Assembly: GCF_028816475.1 (NCBI RefSeq)
Contig: NZ_CP118247.1
Span: 1,892,001 to 1,956,000 of the forward strand
Length of the DNA: 64,000 bases
Reading direction: 5' to 3'
Source of the DNA: Devosia rhodophyticola
GTDB taxonomy: Bacteria > Pseudomonadota > Alphaproteobacteria > Rhizobiales > Devosiaceae
Under the pieces are notes generated by a model. It was not told where the DNA came from. It ran no database searches and saw nothing but the letters and a program-made list of their open reading frames with translations. Positions 35,444-44,836 of this stretch are shown here, in pieces. The translations under genes were made by a program, and so were the position numbers. The first letter of the stretch is position 1. Each line of letters begins with the position of its first letter.

Positions 35444-36505
35444 ATGCAATATCGCTATCTGGGACGCTCGGGGCTCAAGGTGTCGGTGCTCACCATGGGA
35501 ACCATGACCTTTGGCGGGTCTGAAAAGGTTGGCAACACGGCCCAACGTGAGGCGACCAATCAAATTGATCTTTGCCTTGATCACGGGATCAATCTGCTCG
35601 ACACCGCCAATATGTATAACGACGGGGTCTCCGAGGAAATGATCGGGGTGGCCCTGGCCGAAAATGGACGTCGGCAAAAAAGTCTTGTGGCCACAAAGGT
35701 GCGCTTCAGGATAGGCGAGGGCCCTAACGAGGTCGGCCTCTCGCGCCACCACATAATTGCTCAGGCCGAAGCCAGCCTCAAACGGCTTCAGACGGATGTG
35801 ATCGACCTGTATCAGGTGCATGAATGGGATGGGATGACCCCCATTGAGGAAACCATGGAGGCGCTCGATACGCTGATCAAGCATGGCAAGGTGCGCTATG
35901 TCGGCTGCTCCAACTATTCGGGTTGGCATATCATGAAGGCACTGGGCGCAGCCCAAGCCCACAATTACCAGCGCTTCATTTCCCAACAGATCCACTATAC
36001 GCTCTACTCGCGCGAGGCGGAATTTGAACTGGTGCCAATTTCGCAGGATCAGGGGCTCGGCATTCTGGTCTGGTCGCCACTGGCCGGCGGCCTGCTGTCT
36101 GGCAAATACCGGCGCGACGGTGGGCCAGATACCGGTCGGCATGTCGGTGGTTCAAGAGAACCCCCGATCCATGATCGCGAACGGCTTTATGACATTGTCG
36201 ATGTGATCGTTGAAATCGCGCGCGAGCGTGGTGTTTCGGGTGCCCAGGTTGCCCTGGCGTGGACCCTGGGTCGACCCGGCGTAACATCGGTTGTGATCGG
36301 CGGACGCAATCAGGCACAGTTTTCCGACAATCTGGCTGCGGCTGAATTGGTCCTGAGTGCGGGCGAGCGCGCCCGACTAAACGCCGTCAGCCAGCCCAAC
36401 TTGCCTTATCCCTATTGGCATCAGGCTTTTACCGCCCACGATCGTCTAGGCCCCATTGACCGCGATCTGATTGGCCCGCATCTGGAAGAAGACCAAGGTG
36501 AGTGA
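35444..36505 (+). CDS. aldo/keto reductase
   Basis: 353 residues from ATG 35444, with GGGAG upstream. The NADPH-dependent (alpha/beta)8-barrel motifs are visible: TMTFGG, the catalytic [19 protein letters not shown] (Asp and Tyr), VATKVRF (Lys) and YQVHEWDG (His). The [22 protein letters not shown] loop binds the cofactor. It belongs to the Gre3/YdjG-like general aldo/keto reductases that reduce aldehydes or ketosugars. It overlaps the next gene's likely start by eight bases. Confidence 0.93.
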   Translation: MQYRYLGRSGLKVSVLTMGTMTFGGSEKVGNTAQREATNQIDLCLDHGINLLDTANMYNDGVSEEMIGVALAENGRRQKSLVATKVRFRIGEGPNEVGLSRHHIIAQAEASLKRLQTDVIDLYQVHEWDGMTPIEETMEALDTLIKHGKVRYVGCSNYSGWHIMKALGAAQAHNYQRFISQQIHYTLYSREAEFELVPISQDQGLGILVWSPLAGGLLSGKYRRDGGPDTGRHVGGSREPPIHDRERLYDIVDVIVEIARERGVSGAQVALAWTLGRPGVTSVVIGGRNQAQFSDNLAAAELVLSAGERARLNAVSQPNLPYPYWHQAFTAHDRLGPIDRDLIGPHLEEDQGE

Positions 36506-37181
36506 TTTCCTGTTTGCCCCGCCATCACCCCCCAGTGTGCCGATTGCACGGGGGGGACTATATGCGGTTCACCGGATCTATTGCGTCGGGCGCAATTATG
36601 CCGAACACGCCCGCGAAATGGGGCATGACGGGCGCGAGCCGCCGTTCTTTTTCGCCAAGCCGGCGGACGCGGTGATCGTCGGTGGCGCCTCAACGCCCTA
36701 TCCACCCCAGACCGCCGATTTGCACCCTGAAGTGGAACTGGTCGTCGCCATTGGTCAGGGCGGAGAGGATATCGCGGTGGGTTCAGCGCTTGAACATGTC
36801 TATGGGTATGCCGTCGGCCTTGATATGACGCGACGCGATTTGCAAGCGGCGGCCAAAAAGGCGGGGCGGCCCTGGGCCATGGCCAAGGGTTTTGACCATT
36901 CCGCCCCGATGTCCAGTATCGAGCCAGTTACCCAGATCGGCCACCCCGACAAGGGTTGTATAACCTTGAGCGTCAATGGTGCTCCGCAGCAGCGCGGCGA
37001 CCTGGCCGATCAGATCTGGGGGGTGGCTGAAACCATTGCCTATCTATCGCAATTTGTCGGCCTGCGGGCAGGCGATCTGATCATGACCGGCACGCCGGCT
37101 GGTGTCGGCCCTGTGGCGCGTGGCGATGTGCTTGAAGCCGAAATTGCAGGTGTGGGCAGTTTGCGCACGATCATCGTTTAA
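36498..37181 (+). CDS. fumarylacetoacetate hydrolase family protein
   Basis: 227 residues from GTG 36498, the length of short FAH enzymes; a longer TTG reading at 36471 is possible. The family patterns are [17 protein letters not shown], the metal-binding [26 protein letters not shown] and [18 protein letters not shown]-family enzymes cleave C-C bonds or decarboxylate acylpyruvates using Mg2+. Its stop overlaps the helicase start (TAATG). Confidence 0.88.
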   Translation: MSDFLFAPPSPPSVPIARGGLYAVHRIYCVGRNYAEHAREMGHDGREPPFFFAKPADAVIVGGASTPYPPQTADLHPEVELVVAIGQGGEDIAVGSALEHVYGYAVGLDMTRRDLQAAAKKAGRPWAMAKGFDHSAPMSSIEPVTQIGHPDKGCITLSVNGAPQQRGDLADQIWGVAETIAYLSQFVGLRAGDLIMTGTPAGVGPVARGDVLEAEIAGVGSLRTIIV

Positions 37182-38269
37182 TGGTCGAGTGGTCTGCACA
37201 GCAAGATGAGGCTTTGGTGGCTGTTGCCGCATGGCTCAAGGACAAGTCGGGGCCGCAGGTGTTTCGTCTGTTCGGCTGGGCCGGCACCGGCAAATCGACG
37301 CTGGCCGTGCATCTGGCCCAGGACGTCAAATCGGTCAAATATGCCGCTTTTACCGGCAAGGCCGCGCTTGTCATGCGCAAGCGCGGCTGCAAGGGTGCCC
37401 AGACCATCCATTCGCTGATCTATTCGCTGGTATCGGAAAAAGAGGGCGAGCCTCGCTTCGTGCTCGATCCCGAGTCACCGGCTGCCGATGCCGACCTCAT
37501 CGTTATCGATGAGGTCTCGATGGTGGACGAGCAATTGGGACGCGACCTATTGAGTTTTGAGACCAAAATTCTGGTCCTGGGTGATCCGTTCCAGCTGCCG
37601 CCGGTGCAGGGGGCAGGCTTTTTTACCAGCGAAGAGCCCGACATCATGCTCACCGAAATTCACCGGCAGGCCTCGGACAATCCGATCATTCGCCTGTCGA
37701 TGGACATCCGCGAAGGTGGTTATCTCGAACGAGGCCGTTATGGGGAAAGCCTTGTCGTTGGGCGCGAGGACGTGGACCGTGGCGCGGTTCTGGAGGCCGA
37801 CCAGGTTCTGGTCGGGCGCAACAAGACGCGGCTTCAGTACAATGACCGGCTGCGTGAATTGAAGGGCTTGCCCTATCATGAGCCGGTCACCGGGGACCGC
37901 ATGGTGTGTCTGCGCAATAATCCGCGCAAGAAACTGCTCAATGGCCAGATCTGGATCGTCACCGAGGTCAATCGCAAGGCCAACGGCAAATATCAGTTGT
38001 TGCTGGCCGACGATGAGGGGCGTGGCGAGGCCAAGGTTCTGACGCACAAAGCGTTTTTTGCGGGCGAAGAAGATAAAATGGCCTGGCCCGAGCGGCGACA
38101 GTATGACGAATTTACCTTTGGCTACTGCCTGACAGTGCACAAGGCGCAGGGCAGTCAGTGGGACAATGTCTATCTGTTCGATGAAAGCTTTGTGTTCCGC
38201 GAAGAGCGGGCGCGCTGGCTCTACACAGGTATTACGCGCGCTGCCGAGAAAATTACCGTCGTCAGTTAG
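37181..38269 (+). CDS. SF1B helicase, Dda/RecD-like
   Basis: 362 residues, compact like T4 Dda. Walker A is GWAGTGKST (about residues 32-40), motif II LIVIDEVSMVD, motif III LVLGDPFQLPPV, motif IV TEIHRQAS, motif V FGYCLTVHKAQGSQW and motif VI YTGITRAAEK. It should unwind DNA 5'-3' in the cytoplasm with ATP. Such genes are common in alphaproteobacteria and are not phage-linked here. It is coupled to the FAH gene. Confidence 0.92.
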   Translation: MVEWSAQQDEALVAVAAWLKDKSGPQVFRLFGWAGTGKSTLAVHLAQDVKSVKYAAFTGKAALVMRKRGCKGAQTIHSLIYSLVSEKEGEPRFVLDPESPAADADLIVIDEVSMVDEQLGRDLLSFETKILVLGDPFQLPPVQGAGFFTSEEPDIMLTEIHRQASDNPIIRLSMDIREGGYLERGRYGESLVVGREDVDRGAVLEADQVLVGRNKTRLQYNDRLRELKGLPYHEPVTGDRMVCLRNNPRKKLLNGQIWIVTEVNRKANGKYQLLLADDEGRGEAKVLTHKAFFAGEEDKMAWPERRQYDEFTFGYCLTVHKAQGSQWDNVYLFDESFVFREERARWLYTGITRAAEKITVVS

Positions 38270-38297
38270 GCCATTGCGCAGCATTGCGTCATGATTG

Positions 38298-38338
38298 GAA
38301 CAAACTTGGCCCATTAATGAGCGGGACCAATTTTGTTC
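38298..38338 (+). repeat. 12-bp inverted repeat between helicase and antiporter genes
   Basis: GAACAAACTTGG (38298-38309) and CCAATTTTGTTC (38327-38338) match at 11 of 12 positions with a 17-base spacer. It may be a terminator for the helicase gene without a U tract, or an operator for the antiporter-rrf2 pair. A similar ATTGGAACAA core occurs at 41238. The rest of 38270-38456 holds no ORF. Confidence 0.45.
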
Positions 38339-38456
38339 GCGATATTGGCCAAAGGTCTGGGGCCTATGCGATTTCTGGTGCTTGCGCCCAGCGACGCTAT
38401 CCCCCATCCTAAGGCCATAACGGTAATTGGCAATCTCAACCCCTGGAGGAATTTGC

Positions 38457-40772
38457 ATGCACCATGACACGCCCCTGATCTCGATGATCGTCGGTGGATT
38501 GGTGCTGGCCTATATTCTGGGCATGATCGCCAATCGCTTCCGCCTGCCGCCGTTGGTGGGCTATTTGATTGCCGGGGTCATGGTAGGCCCGGCCACACCG
38601 GGCTTTGTTGCCGATCAGGCGCTGGCCAATGAGTTGGCCGAAATTGGTGTTGTCCTGCTGATGTTCGGGGTGGGGCTGCATTTTTCGCTCAAGGATTTGA
38701 TGAGCGTCAGAGCACTGGCGATTCCGGGCGCTTTGGCGCAGATCTTTCTGGCTACACTTTTGGGATTCGGGCTGGGTATGCTGTTGGGCTGGGGACCCGG
38801 GGCGGGTCTGATTTTTGGCCTTGCCCTCTCTGTCGCCTCCACTGTCGTGTTGCTCAAGGCCCTGCAAGACAAACGCTTGATTGAAACCGAGCGCGGCAAA
38901 ATTGCGGTCGGCTGGTTGATTGTCGAAGACATGTCGATGGTGCTGGCGCTGGTGTTGATCCCCGCCTTTGCCAGTCTAGCGGGTGGGGAGGCCGTCGCGC
39001 ACGACCCGTTTGTGACCTTTGTCGAACGGATCATTGGCATGCAGGTCGGGATCTGGGGCATTCTGGGCCTGACACTGGTCAAGATCGCGGCTTTTGTCGG
39101 TTTCATGCTGATCGTGGGTCGGCGCATCATTCCCTGGGCACTTCATCACACTGCCCATACTGGCTCGCGCGAACTGTTCCGGCTGGCGGTTCTGGCCATA
39201 GCTCTTGGGGTGGCCCTGGGGTCGGCCGTTCTATTTGGGGTTTCAATTGCGCTGGGCGCTTTTTTTGCCGGGATGATCCTGTCCGAAAGCGAGCTCAGTC
39301 ATCGCGCCGCGCAGGAAACCCTGCCGCTGCGCGACGCCTTTTCGGTGCTGTTTTTTGTATCTATCGGCATGTTGTTTGATCCCTCGATCATCATGACCAA
39401 TCCGCTCGAAGTGCTGGCAACCGTGTTCATTATTGTTGTGGGCAAGTCGCTGGCCGCCTTCGGCATTGTGCGCCTGTTCGGGCGATCAATGTCGACCGCA
39501 TTGACTATTTCGGCCAGTCTGGCCCAGATCGGCGAGTTCTCGTTCATTCTGGCCAGTCTGGGTGTGTCGCTGGCCATCTTGCCGGTGGAAGGACAGAACC
39601 TGATTTTGGCAGGCGCACTGATTTCCATCGTACTCAACCCGGCAGTATTTTGGGGGCTGGATCTGGCCCGCCCGGCGCTTGAGGCACGCTTTGGCGGACC
39701 AAGGGTTGCCCCTGTTGAACCAGAGGCCGAACGGGTTGAGCCGGGCGAAACACAAGCAACGCCCCAAGAGGTTGAGGTTGAGCCCGCCGAAGCTGTTGTC
39801 GATGAGGATGACGAGATCGTCATCGAGCCAACCAGTCTCAGTGATCATACGATTTTGGTCGGGTTCGGCCGCGTCGGGGGTGTGGTCGGCGCGGGGTTGC
39901 AGGCCCGTGGGGCACCGCTGGTGGTGGTTGAAGATTCCGATAGCAGCATCGCTGCTGCGCGTGAATTGGGCATTGAGGTTATCGTTGGAAATGCTGCCAG
40001 CGTCGAGGTACTTGAGCTCGCTAACGTGGCGGGCGCAAAAAGCCTGTTGATCGCCATTCCCAATGCGTTTGAAGCGGGTCAGGTAACCGAGCAGGCCCGC
40101 AAGCTCAACGCCGGTTTGCACATCATCGCGCGTGCCTATTCAGATGAGGAACAAAGTTACCTGAGTGGGCTGGGCGCCGATATTGTTGTCATGGGCGAGC
40201 GCGAAATCGGGTTGGGCATGCTCGCCTGGTTTGCCGGTGAACGCGGCAATGCGACAGCGGCGGGCATGGAGAGCGAAATTCGGCTCGATCCAGGCGAAAA
40301 TGTCATTATCACTGCCACGGCGAACGAGGTCGTGGAAACTGATCCCGGTGCCATCATCGACGCGCCCGAGAATCTGGCTGATGTGTCTGAACCGACAGAG
40401 GCGGGAAGTGAGGACGATCCGGATCGCAAGGCGGTGGCGGAAGTTGAAGGAACGGCGCGCGTCAAGTTGGATGAGCCCACAGAAAAGACCGACCCGCAGC
40501 CCGCCGATGGATCCTCCGACGAGACGCCCAAGGATGAACAGGCCGAAATTGCAACGGCAGAAAATGGCGATACCGAGGAGGCGGTTATCATTTTAGGGCC
40601 GCCACCATCGGATGAGGCCCAGGCCGAAACGGCCCTCGCGGGTAACGTCGAGGGCAATGTAGAAGCTGCCGACGCCGATGGCACGACGCAGTCGCCCGCA
40701 GAGGCCGATGAGGTGGCAGAGGAGTCCGACAAGCCTTCGGTGCCACCGGTATCGCCCGAACCCAAAAACTGA
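38457..40772 (+). CDS. monovalent cation:proton antiporter-2 (CPA2/YbaL-like) with RCK domain and acidic tails
   Basis: 771 residues from ATG 38457 (GGAGG seven bases upstream). The first ~410 residues have about 12 membrane helices typical of Na+/H+ exchangers (LVGYLIAGVMVGP, VLLMFGVGLHFSL). An RCK/TrkA-N nucleotide domain follows at about 470-590 (HTILVGFGRVGGVVGAGLQ). Between them is an acidic linker (EVEVEPAEAVVDEDDEIVI). After the RCK domain is a further ~160-residue acidic, low-complexity tail that YbaL lacks. It exchanges K+ or Na+ for protons in the inner membrane, gated by a ligand of the RCK domain. The rrf2 gene lies 18 bases downstream. Confidence 0.92.
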   Translation: MHHDTPLISMIVGGLVLAYILGMIANRFRLPPLVGYLIAGVMVGPATPGFVADQALANELAEIGVVLLMFGVGLHFSLKDLMSVRALAIPGALAQIFLATLLGFGLGMLLGWGPGAGLIFGLALSVASTVVLLKALQDKRLIETERGKIAVGWLIVEDMSMVLALVLIPAFASLAGGEAVAHDPFVTFVERIIGMQVGIWGILGLTLVKIAAFVGFMLIVGRRIIPWALHHTAHTGSRELFRLAVLAIALGVALGSAVLFGVSIALGAFFAGMILSESELSHRAAQETLPLRDAFSVLFFVSIGMLFDPSIIMTNPLEVLATVFIIVVGKSLAAFGIVRLFGRSMSTALTISASLAQIGEFSFILASLGVSLAILPVEGQNLILAGALISIVLNPAVFWGLDLARPALEARFGGPRVAPVEPEAERVEPGETQATPQEVEVEPAEAVVDEDDEIVIEPTSLSDHTILVGFGRVGGVVGAGLQARGAPLVVVEDSDSSIAAARELGIEVIVGNAASVEVLELANVAGAKSLLIAIPNAFEAGQVTEQARKLNAGLHIIARAYSDEEQSYLSGLGADIVVMGEREIGLGMLAWFAGERGNATAAGMESEIRLDPGENVIITATANEVVETDPGAIIDAPENLADVSEPTEAGSEDDPDRKAVAEVEGTARVKLDEPTEKTDPQPADGSSDETPKDEQAEIATAENGDTEEAVIILGPPPSDEAQAETALAGNVEGNVEAADADGTTQSPAEADEVAEESDKPSVPPVSPEPKN

Positions 40773-40790
40773 GCGGGGCGGACGACGGTC

Positions 40791-41219
40791 ATGATCTCGC
40801 AAAAGGCCAAATATGCACTGCGGGCGCTGGTGTCGCTAGCCAAAGCCGGACACGGCCAGACGATGGTGATCGGCGAGATTTCGCAGCAGGAAGCCATTCC
40901 GAAAAAATTCCTTGAGCAGATCCTGCTCGAATTGAAGCGGGCGGGATTTGTCACCAGCCTTCGCGGGCGCAGCGGTGGTTATTGCCTGCTGCGCGCACCC
41001 GAGGACATTCGATTTGGCGAAGTGCTGCGATTGATCGACGGGCCGGTGGCGCCGTTGCCCTGCCTGTCATTGATCGCCTATCGCAAATGCGATGATTGCT
41101 CCAATGAGACCAATTGCGAGGTGCGGCATGTCTTCATGCGTGTGGCAATGGCAACGCGGCAAGTACTCGACAGCACCAGCGTTGCCGATGCCCTGACGGG
41201 TGCCAGCGAGATCGACTGA
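40791..41219 (+). CDS. Rrf2 family transcriptional regulator with Cys cluster
   Basis: 142 residues. The N-terminal winged helix (MISQKAKYALRALVSLAKAG, PKKFLEQILLELKRAGFV) is typical. Four cysteines, C91, C100, C103 and C109, surround the IscR-like cluster position and may hold an iron-sulfur cluster. Rrf2 proteins sense iron, redox state or nitric oxide. It follows the antiporter by 18 bases on the same strand, so the two are probably co-transcribed, an uncommon pairing. Confidence 0.9.
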   Translation: MISQKAKYALRALVSLAKAGHGQTMVIGEISQQEAIPKKFLEQILLELKRAGFVTSLRGRSGGYCLLRAPEDIRFGEVLRLIDGPVAPLPCLSLIAYRKCDDCSNETNCEVRHVFMRVAMATRQVLDSTSVADALTGASEID

Positions 41220-41412
41220 ATGCGCGAGCAACGCAAAATTGGAACAATATTGCGCCAAATGCCATAATATGTCGGACATTAGCCCGATTTTACTCCCAAT
41301 CTGACCGTCTTGGAATGGCATTCTCAAAAGCGGGCCTTACCAGCCTTTCATAAGGGCTTTATTAATCTCTACTAATGCGCTAGAGTATACCTCTAACCAT
41401 GTGGAGGTCACT

Positions 41413-41547
41413 ATGACGTACATGCTCAAATACGTAGCGGTTGCGGGGCTCATAGCCGCGTTGGCACTGGGCTTTGTCATTACCACTCACGCTCAGGAAA
41501 CTGTGTTGCCATCGCACCACGATATGCTGGCGTCAGCTCTGATCTAG
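41413..41547 (+). CDS. 44-residue predicted exported small protein
   Basis: ATG 41413 has GGAGG five bases upstream. The peptide begins MTYMLKYVAVAGLIAALALG, a hydrophobic segment followed by THAQETVLP, which fits a signal peptide cut after THA, leaving about 17 residues (ETVLPSHHDMLASALI part). Alternatively it is a small membrane peptide. I do not recognise a family. An inverted repeat TAGAG/CTCTA lies upstream at 41383-41397. It is too small for most ORF callers. Confidence 0.55.
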   Translation: MTYMLKYVAVAGLIAALALGFVITTHAQETVLPSHHDMLASALI

Positions 41548-41615
41548 GGGATTTTGCCGGACGCCGGGCAAGAAAATAGCAGCGTCACTATCCAAAATAA
41601 TATTCGAGATGCAAA

Positions 41616-41639
41616 GAGGGTCGCCTTGCGGCGACCCTC
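41616..41639. terminator. convergent hairpin between the two small ORFs
   Basis: GAGGGTCGCC/GGCGACCCTC forms a perfect 10-bp stem with a four-base loop. On the minus strand it is followed by TTTGC, a short U stretch, so it mainly ends the minus-strand small ORF transcript, and it may also stop plus-strand transcription. Confidence 0.65.
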
Positions 41640-41694
41640 CCATGAGTATTCGGCCTCATGAGCCTGACTGTCTTGCAGTCCGAAGGAAGTGGGA

Positions 41695-41769
41695 TTATCC
41701 GAGGATCGCCTCCGACAATATTACCCCATATCCAAGACCCTCATTGAGCGCCGTAATCTCATTAGACAT
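41695..41769 (-). CDS. 24-residue small ORF with perfect extended Shine-Dalgarno
   Basis: ATG at 41769 on the minus strand opens MSNEITALNE and ends VILSEAILG before TAA at 41695. The region just upstream (41770-41783) reads AAGGAGGTGATCCA, complementary over 14 bases to the 16S rRNA 3' end, with GGAGG 7 bases from the ATG. That is the strongest ribosome site in the window. A 10-bp hairpin terminator lies 56 bases downstream. The putrescine permease gene ends 97 bases upstream. No cysteine, no signal peptide and no known family. It may be a highly expressed small protein or the coding part of a dual-function RNA. Confidence 0.6.
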   Translation of the reverse strand: MSNEITALNEGLGYGVILSEAILG

Positions 41770-41770
41770 T

Positions 41771-41784
41771 GGATCACCTCCTTC
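41771..41784 (-). promoter_or_regulatory. ribosome binding site fully matching the 16S anti-Shine-Dalgarno
   Basis: Read on the minus strand, GAAGGAGGTGATCC pairs with the 3' end of 16S rRNA over 13 consecutive bases. This is unusually strong and supports real translation from ATG 41769. Confidence 0.7.
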
Positions 41785-41866
41785 ACGTTAGTTGAACATG
41801 AGTTGAGGATGCGCCGGTTTTTCCAGTCTGTAAAGGCACTTGGGCGAACAAGCGGGGAAAGCCCGT

Positions 41867-42694
41867 TCACATTATCTCTGACGCGCTAGCGCCGACTGGG
41901 TTTTTCTGCCCCCGCAATTGCAGCAGGGTGGCGATCCCAACGCCCAATGCAACCACGCCAATTATGATACTGGCGAGGGCGTTGACGTCGGGGGAAACGC
42001 CCAGTTTGATCTTGGAAAAGATCACCATGGGCAGGGTCGAAGAGCCGGGCCCCGAGACAAAACTGGAGATCACCAGATCGTCCAGCGACAGGGTAAAGCC
42101 CAATAGCCAACCCGAAATCAGGGCAGGGGCAATTATGGGCAGGGTGATATCGACAAAGACCCGGAACGGGGTGGCGCCCAGATCCATGGCCGCTTCTTCA
42201 AGGCTGATATCCATATCCACGAGTCGCGATTGCACGACGACAAACACGTAGGCCATGCAAAAGGTTGTGTGGGCGATAATGATGGTCATCGTGCCACGCC
42301 CGGCGGGCCAACCGATTAACGATTCCATGGCCACGAAAAGCAATAAAAGGGACAGTCCAGTAATGACGTCGGGCATGACAAGGGGCGCCGATATCATGCC
42401 GGCGAGCATGGTGCGGCCCCGGAAACGGCGAAAGCGCACCAGGGCAATGGCCATCAGCGTTCCCAGAACCAGGGCGAGACTGGCGCTGGCAAAGGCGATT
42501 TGTAGCGAAAGACCAGCGGCTCCCAATATCTGGGGATCAGCAAGCAACTCTCCGTACCATTTGACCGAAAACCCGGACCAGACGGTAACCAAGCGGTTTT
42601 CGTTGAACGAGAAAATGACCAACGAAATGATTGGCGCGTAAAGGAACGCAAATCCCAAAATTGCCGCTGTCGGCAGGAACGGACCCTTGCGCAT
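41867..42694 (-). CDS. potI: putrescine ABC transporter permease
   Basis: 275 residues with six membrane helices. The EAA docking loop is ISLEEAAMDLGATPFRVFVDITLP (about 170-195 region), and the C-terminal LDDLVISSFVSGPGSSTLPMVIFSKIKLGVSPDVNA block is typical of PotI. It forms the channel with PotH. It is the last gene of potFGHI on the minus strand; the ATG directly follows the PotH stop. Confidence 0.95.
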   Translation of the reverse strand: MRKGPFLPTAAILGFAFLYAPIISLVIFSFNENRLVTVWSGFSVKWYGELLADPQILGAAGLSLQIAFASASLALVLGTLMAIALVRFRRFRGRTMLAGMISAPLVMPDVITGLSLLLLFVAMESLIGWPAGRGTMTIIIAHTTFCMAYVFVVVQSRLVDMDISLEEAAMDLGATPFRVFVDITLPIIAPALISGWLLGFTLSLDDLVISSFVSGPGSSTLPMVIFSKIKLGVSPDVNALASIIIGVVALGVGIATLLQLRGQKNPVGASASEIM

Positions 42695-43642
42695 CTACCG
42701 CTCCACCGTGGCGCTTTGGGCGCGCTGCATCAGCATGATTGGCACGACCACGACAATCAGCATGGCGATGGCAACCGCTGCGGCGCGTGGCCAATTGGTG
42801 TTGGAGAAAAACTCATCCCACAAGACCCGGCCAATCATCAAGGTGCCGGGTCCGCCCAGCAGTGACGGGATTACAAATTCCCCGATAGCAGGAATGAAAA
42901 CCAGCATCGTTCCGGCAATGATGCCGGGGACCGAAAGCGGCAGCGTGATGGCCAGAAAAGTGCGCAACGGACGCGCCCCCAGATCAGCCGAAGCTTCGAG
43001 CAGCGTTCCGTCGAGTTTGACCAGATTGGTATAGAGCGGCAGGATCATGAACGGCAGGTAGGTATAGACGATGCCGACATAGACTGCGAAATCGGTCTGC
43101 ATCATGATCAAAGGTTCGATGCCGAACAGGCCGAGAAAATTATTGATCACCCCATTGCCCCGCATGAAACCGGTCAGGGCGTAAACGCGCAGCAGGAACG
43201 ATGTCCAGAATGGCAGGATGACCAGCATCAGCAGCACATTGCGCCAGCGATCCGAGGCGCGGGCAATGAAATAGGCCATGGGATAGCCGAGCGCCAAAGC
43301 GATCAGTGTGGCAATGGCCGCGATCTTGATCGAATTGATATAGGCGTTGACGTAGAGGGAATCCGAGAACAGCTTGACGAAATTGGACAGGTGCAGCGTC
43401 AGTTGCACCGTACCGGCCTCGCCAAAGGTCAACAGGTTTGAATAGGGCGGGCGGCCAAACTGTTTGGTCGACAGGGATATCCCAAAGACGACGGCCAGCG
43501 GGACCAGAAAGAAAATTGTCAACCACACGGCCGGGGCAAAAATGATCAATGCCCGACCTGACACACCGAGACGGCTGAGGGCCTGTTCGGCCAGTTTCAA
43601 GGGGCGGGGCACGCTCGTCGATGGCTCAGGCGTGCGGCTCAT
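42695..43642 (-). CDS. potH: putrescine ABC transporter permease
   Basis: 315 residues, six membrane helices after a short cytoplasmic start. The EAA-type loop is TLLEASADLGARPLRTFLAITLPL, and FIPAIGEFVIPSLLGGPGTLMIGRVLWDEFF is a PotH signature. It partners PotI in the inner membrane. It overlaps the ATPase gene by four bases. Confidence 0.95.
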   Translation of the reverse strand: MSRTPEPSTSVPRPLKLAEQALSRLGVSGRALIIFAPAVWLTIFFLVPLAVVFGISLSTKQFGRPPYSNLLTFGEAGTVQLTLHLSNFVKLFSDSLYVNAYINSIKIAAIATLIALALGYPMAYFIARASDRWRNVLLMLVILPFWTSFLLRVYALTGFMRGNGVINNFLGLFGIEPLIMMQTDFAVYVGIVYTYLPFMILPLYTNLVKLDGTLLEASADLGARPLRTFLAITLPLSVPGIIAGTMLVFIPAIGEFVIPSLLGGPGTLMIGRVLWDEFFSNTNWPRAAAVAIAMLIVVVVPIMLMQRAQSATVER

Positions 43643-44781
43643 GCCGTCAAAACCGATCCGGCGTTACCCGCCCAGCTCAGATATACCCGCTCATCCCATT
43701 TGATGGCTTCAAGATCGCCGCGCATGGTATTGGCTTTGGTGACGCGCACTTTCTTGCCGCTATCAAGTACCACCTGATAAACGCTGGTGTCGCCGAGATA
43801 GCCGATATCGTCGACCAGTCCGCGGGTAATATTGGCCACCCCGTCTGGCCGGTCACGGGTCAGCAATATCTTTTCGGGGCGGATGGCCCACCAGAGGCGC
43901 TGTGCTGGCGCGCAATCGACGCCATGGTCGACATAGATGGCACATCCGGCCTCGGGGCTATCAATCATAATGTGATCGGACTCGTCCTCGGTCACCACGC
44001 CTTCAAACATATTGGCCGAGCCGATGAAATTGGCGACGAAACGGGAGTTGGGAAACTCATAAATGTCCGTCGGCTCGCCGATCTGGGCAATTTCGCCCTG
44101 GTTCATCACCCCGATCCGGGTGGCCAGCGACATCGCTTCCTCCTGATCGTGGGTCACAACGATAAAGGTCACGCCCAGCGTTTCCTGGATCTTGACCAGT
44201 TCGAACTGGGTTTCCTCGCGCAGCTTCTTGTCGAGCGCGCCGAGGGGTTCATCGAGCAGCAAGAGCTTGGGCCGCTTGGCGAGCGCGCGGGCCAGCGCGA
44301 CGCGTTGGCGTTGGCCGCCGGAAAGCTGGTGGGGTTTGCGCTTTCCGTACTCGGCAAGCTTCACCAACGCTAACAGTTCGTTAACGCGTTGGCCCACTTC
44401 TGTTGACGCGATGTTCTCGCGTTTGAGCCCATAGGCGATATTCTGTTCGACATTCATATGCGGAAACAGCGCGTAGGATTGGAACATCATATTGACCGGT
44501 CGGCTGTAGGGTGGGACCGCTGTCATGTCTTGCCCGTCGATCTCAATCGTGCCCGCTGTCGGGGTTTCAAATCCCGCCAACATGCGCAAAAGCGTTGATT
44601 TGCCCGACCCCGATCCGCCCAGCAGGCAGAACAGTTCGCCCTGATAGATTTCAAGCGACACGTCGGAGACTGCCGCGACATCGGCAAACTTCTTGGTGAC
44701 GTTGTTGATACGGACAAAAGGTTTGGCCGCGGGGTCGCGCCAGGGACGGGTATCGGCGGCGATCAAGGGCTGTTTGGACAT
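43639..44781 (-). CDS. potG: putrescine ABC transporter ATP-binding protein
   Basis: 380 residues. Walker A GGSGSGKSTLLRM, signature LSGGQRQRVALA, Walker B LLLLDEPLGALD and H-loop [11 protein letters not shown], plus a TOBE region for regulation. It drives PotHI. It sits 55 bases downstream of potF in the same operon. Confidence 0.95.
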   Translation of the reverse strand: MSKQPLIAADTRPWRDPAAKPFVRINNVTKKFADVAAVSDVSLEIYQGELFCLLGGSGSGKSTLLRMLAGFETPTAGTIEIDGQDMTAVPPYSRPVNMMFQSYALFPHMNVEQNIAYGLKRENIASTEVGQRVNELLALVKLAEYGKRKPHQLSGGQRQRVALARALAKRPKLLLLDEPLGALDKKLREETQFELVKIQETLGVTFIVVTHDQEEAMSLATRIGVMNQGEIAQIGEPTDIYEFPNSRFVANFIGSANMFEGVVTEDESDHIMIDSPEAGCAIYVDHGVDCAPAQRLWWAIRPEKILLTRDRPDGVANITRGLVDDIGYLGDTSVYQVVLDSGKKVRVTKANTMRGDLEAIKWDERVYLSWAGNAGSVLTA

Positions 44782-44836
44782 TGTCTACTCGGCGTGGAGA
44801 AAATTTTGGGGGCGGCCAGAACCGCCCCCGGCGCGG

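Noticed and set aside
40157..40954. 265-residue minus-strand frame opposite the antiporter tail
   Set aside because: It is Ser/Ala low complexity created by the acidic repeat tail on the other strand.
41771..41784. A fragment of 16S rRNA on the plus strand
   Set aside because: Only 14 bases match the 16S tail and flanking sequence does not; it is better explained as the Shine-Dalgarno of the minus-strand ORF.
41609..41889. 60- and 66-residue plus-strand frames
   Set aside because: They have no ribosome site and are antisense to the small ORF with the very strong Shine-Dalgarno.
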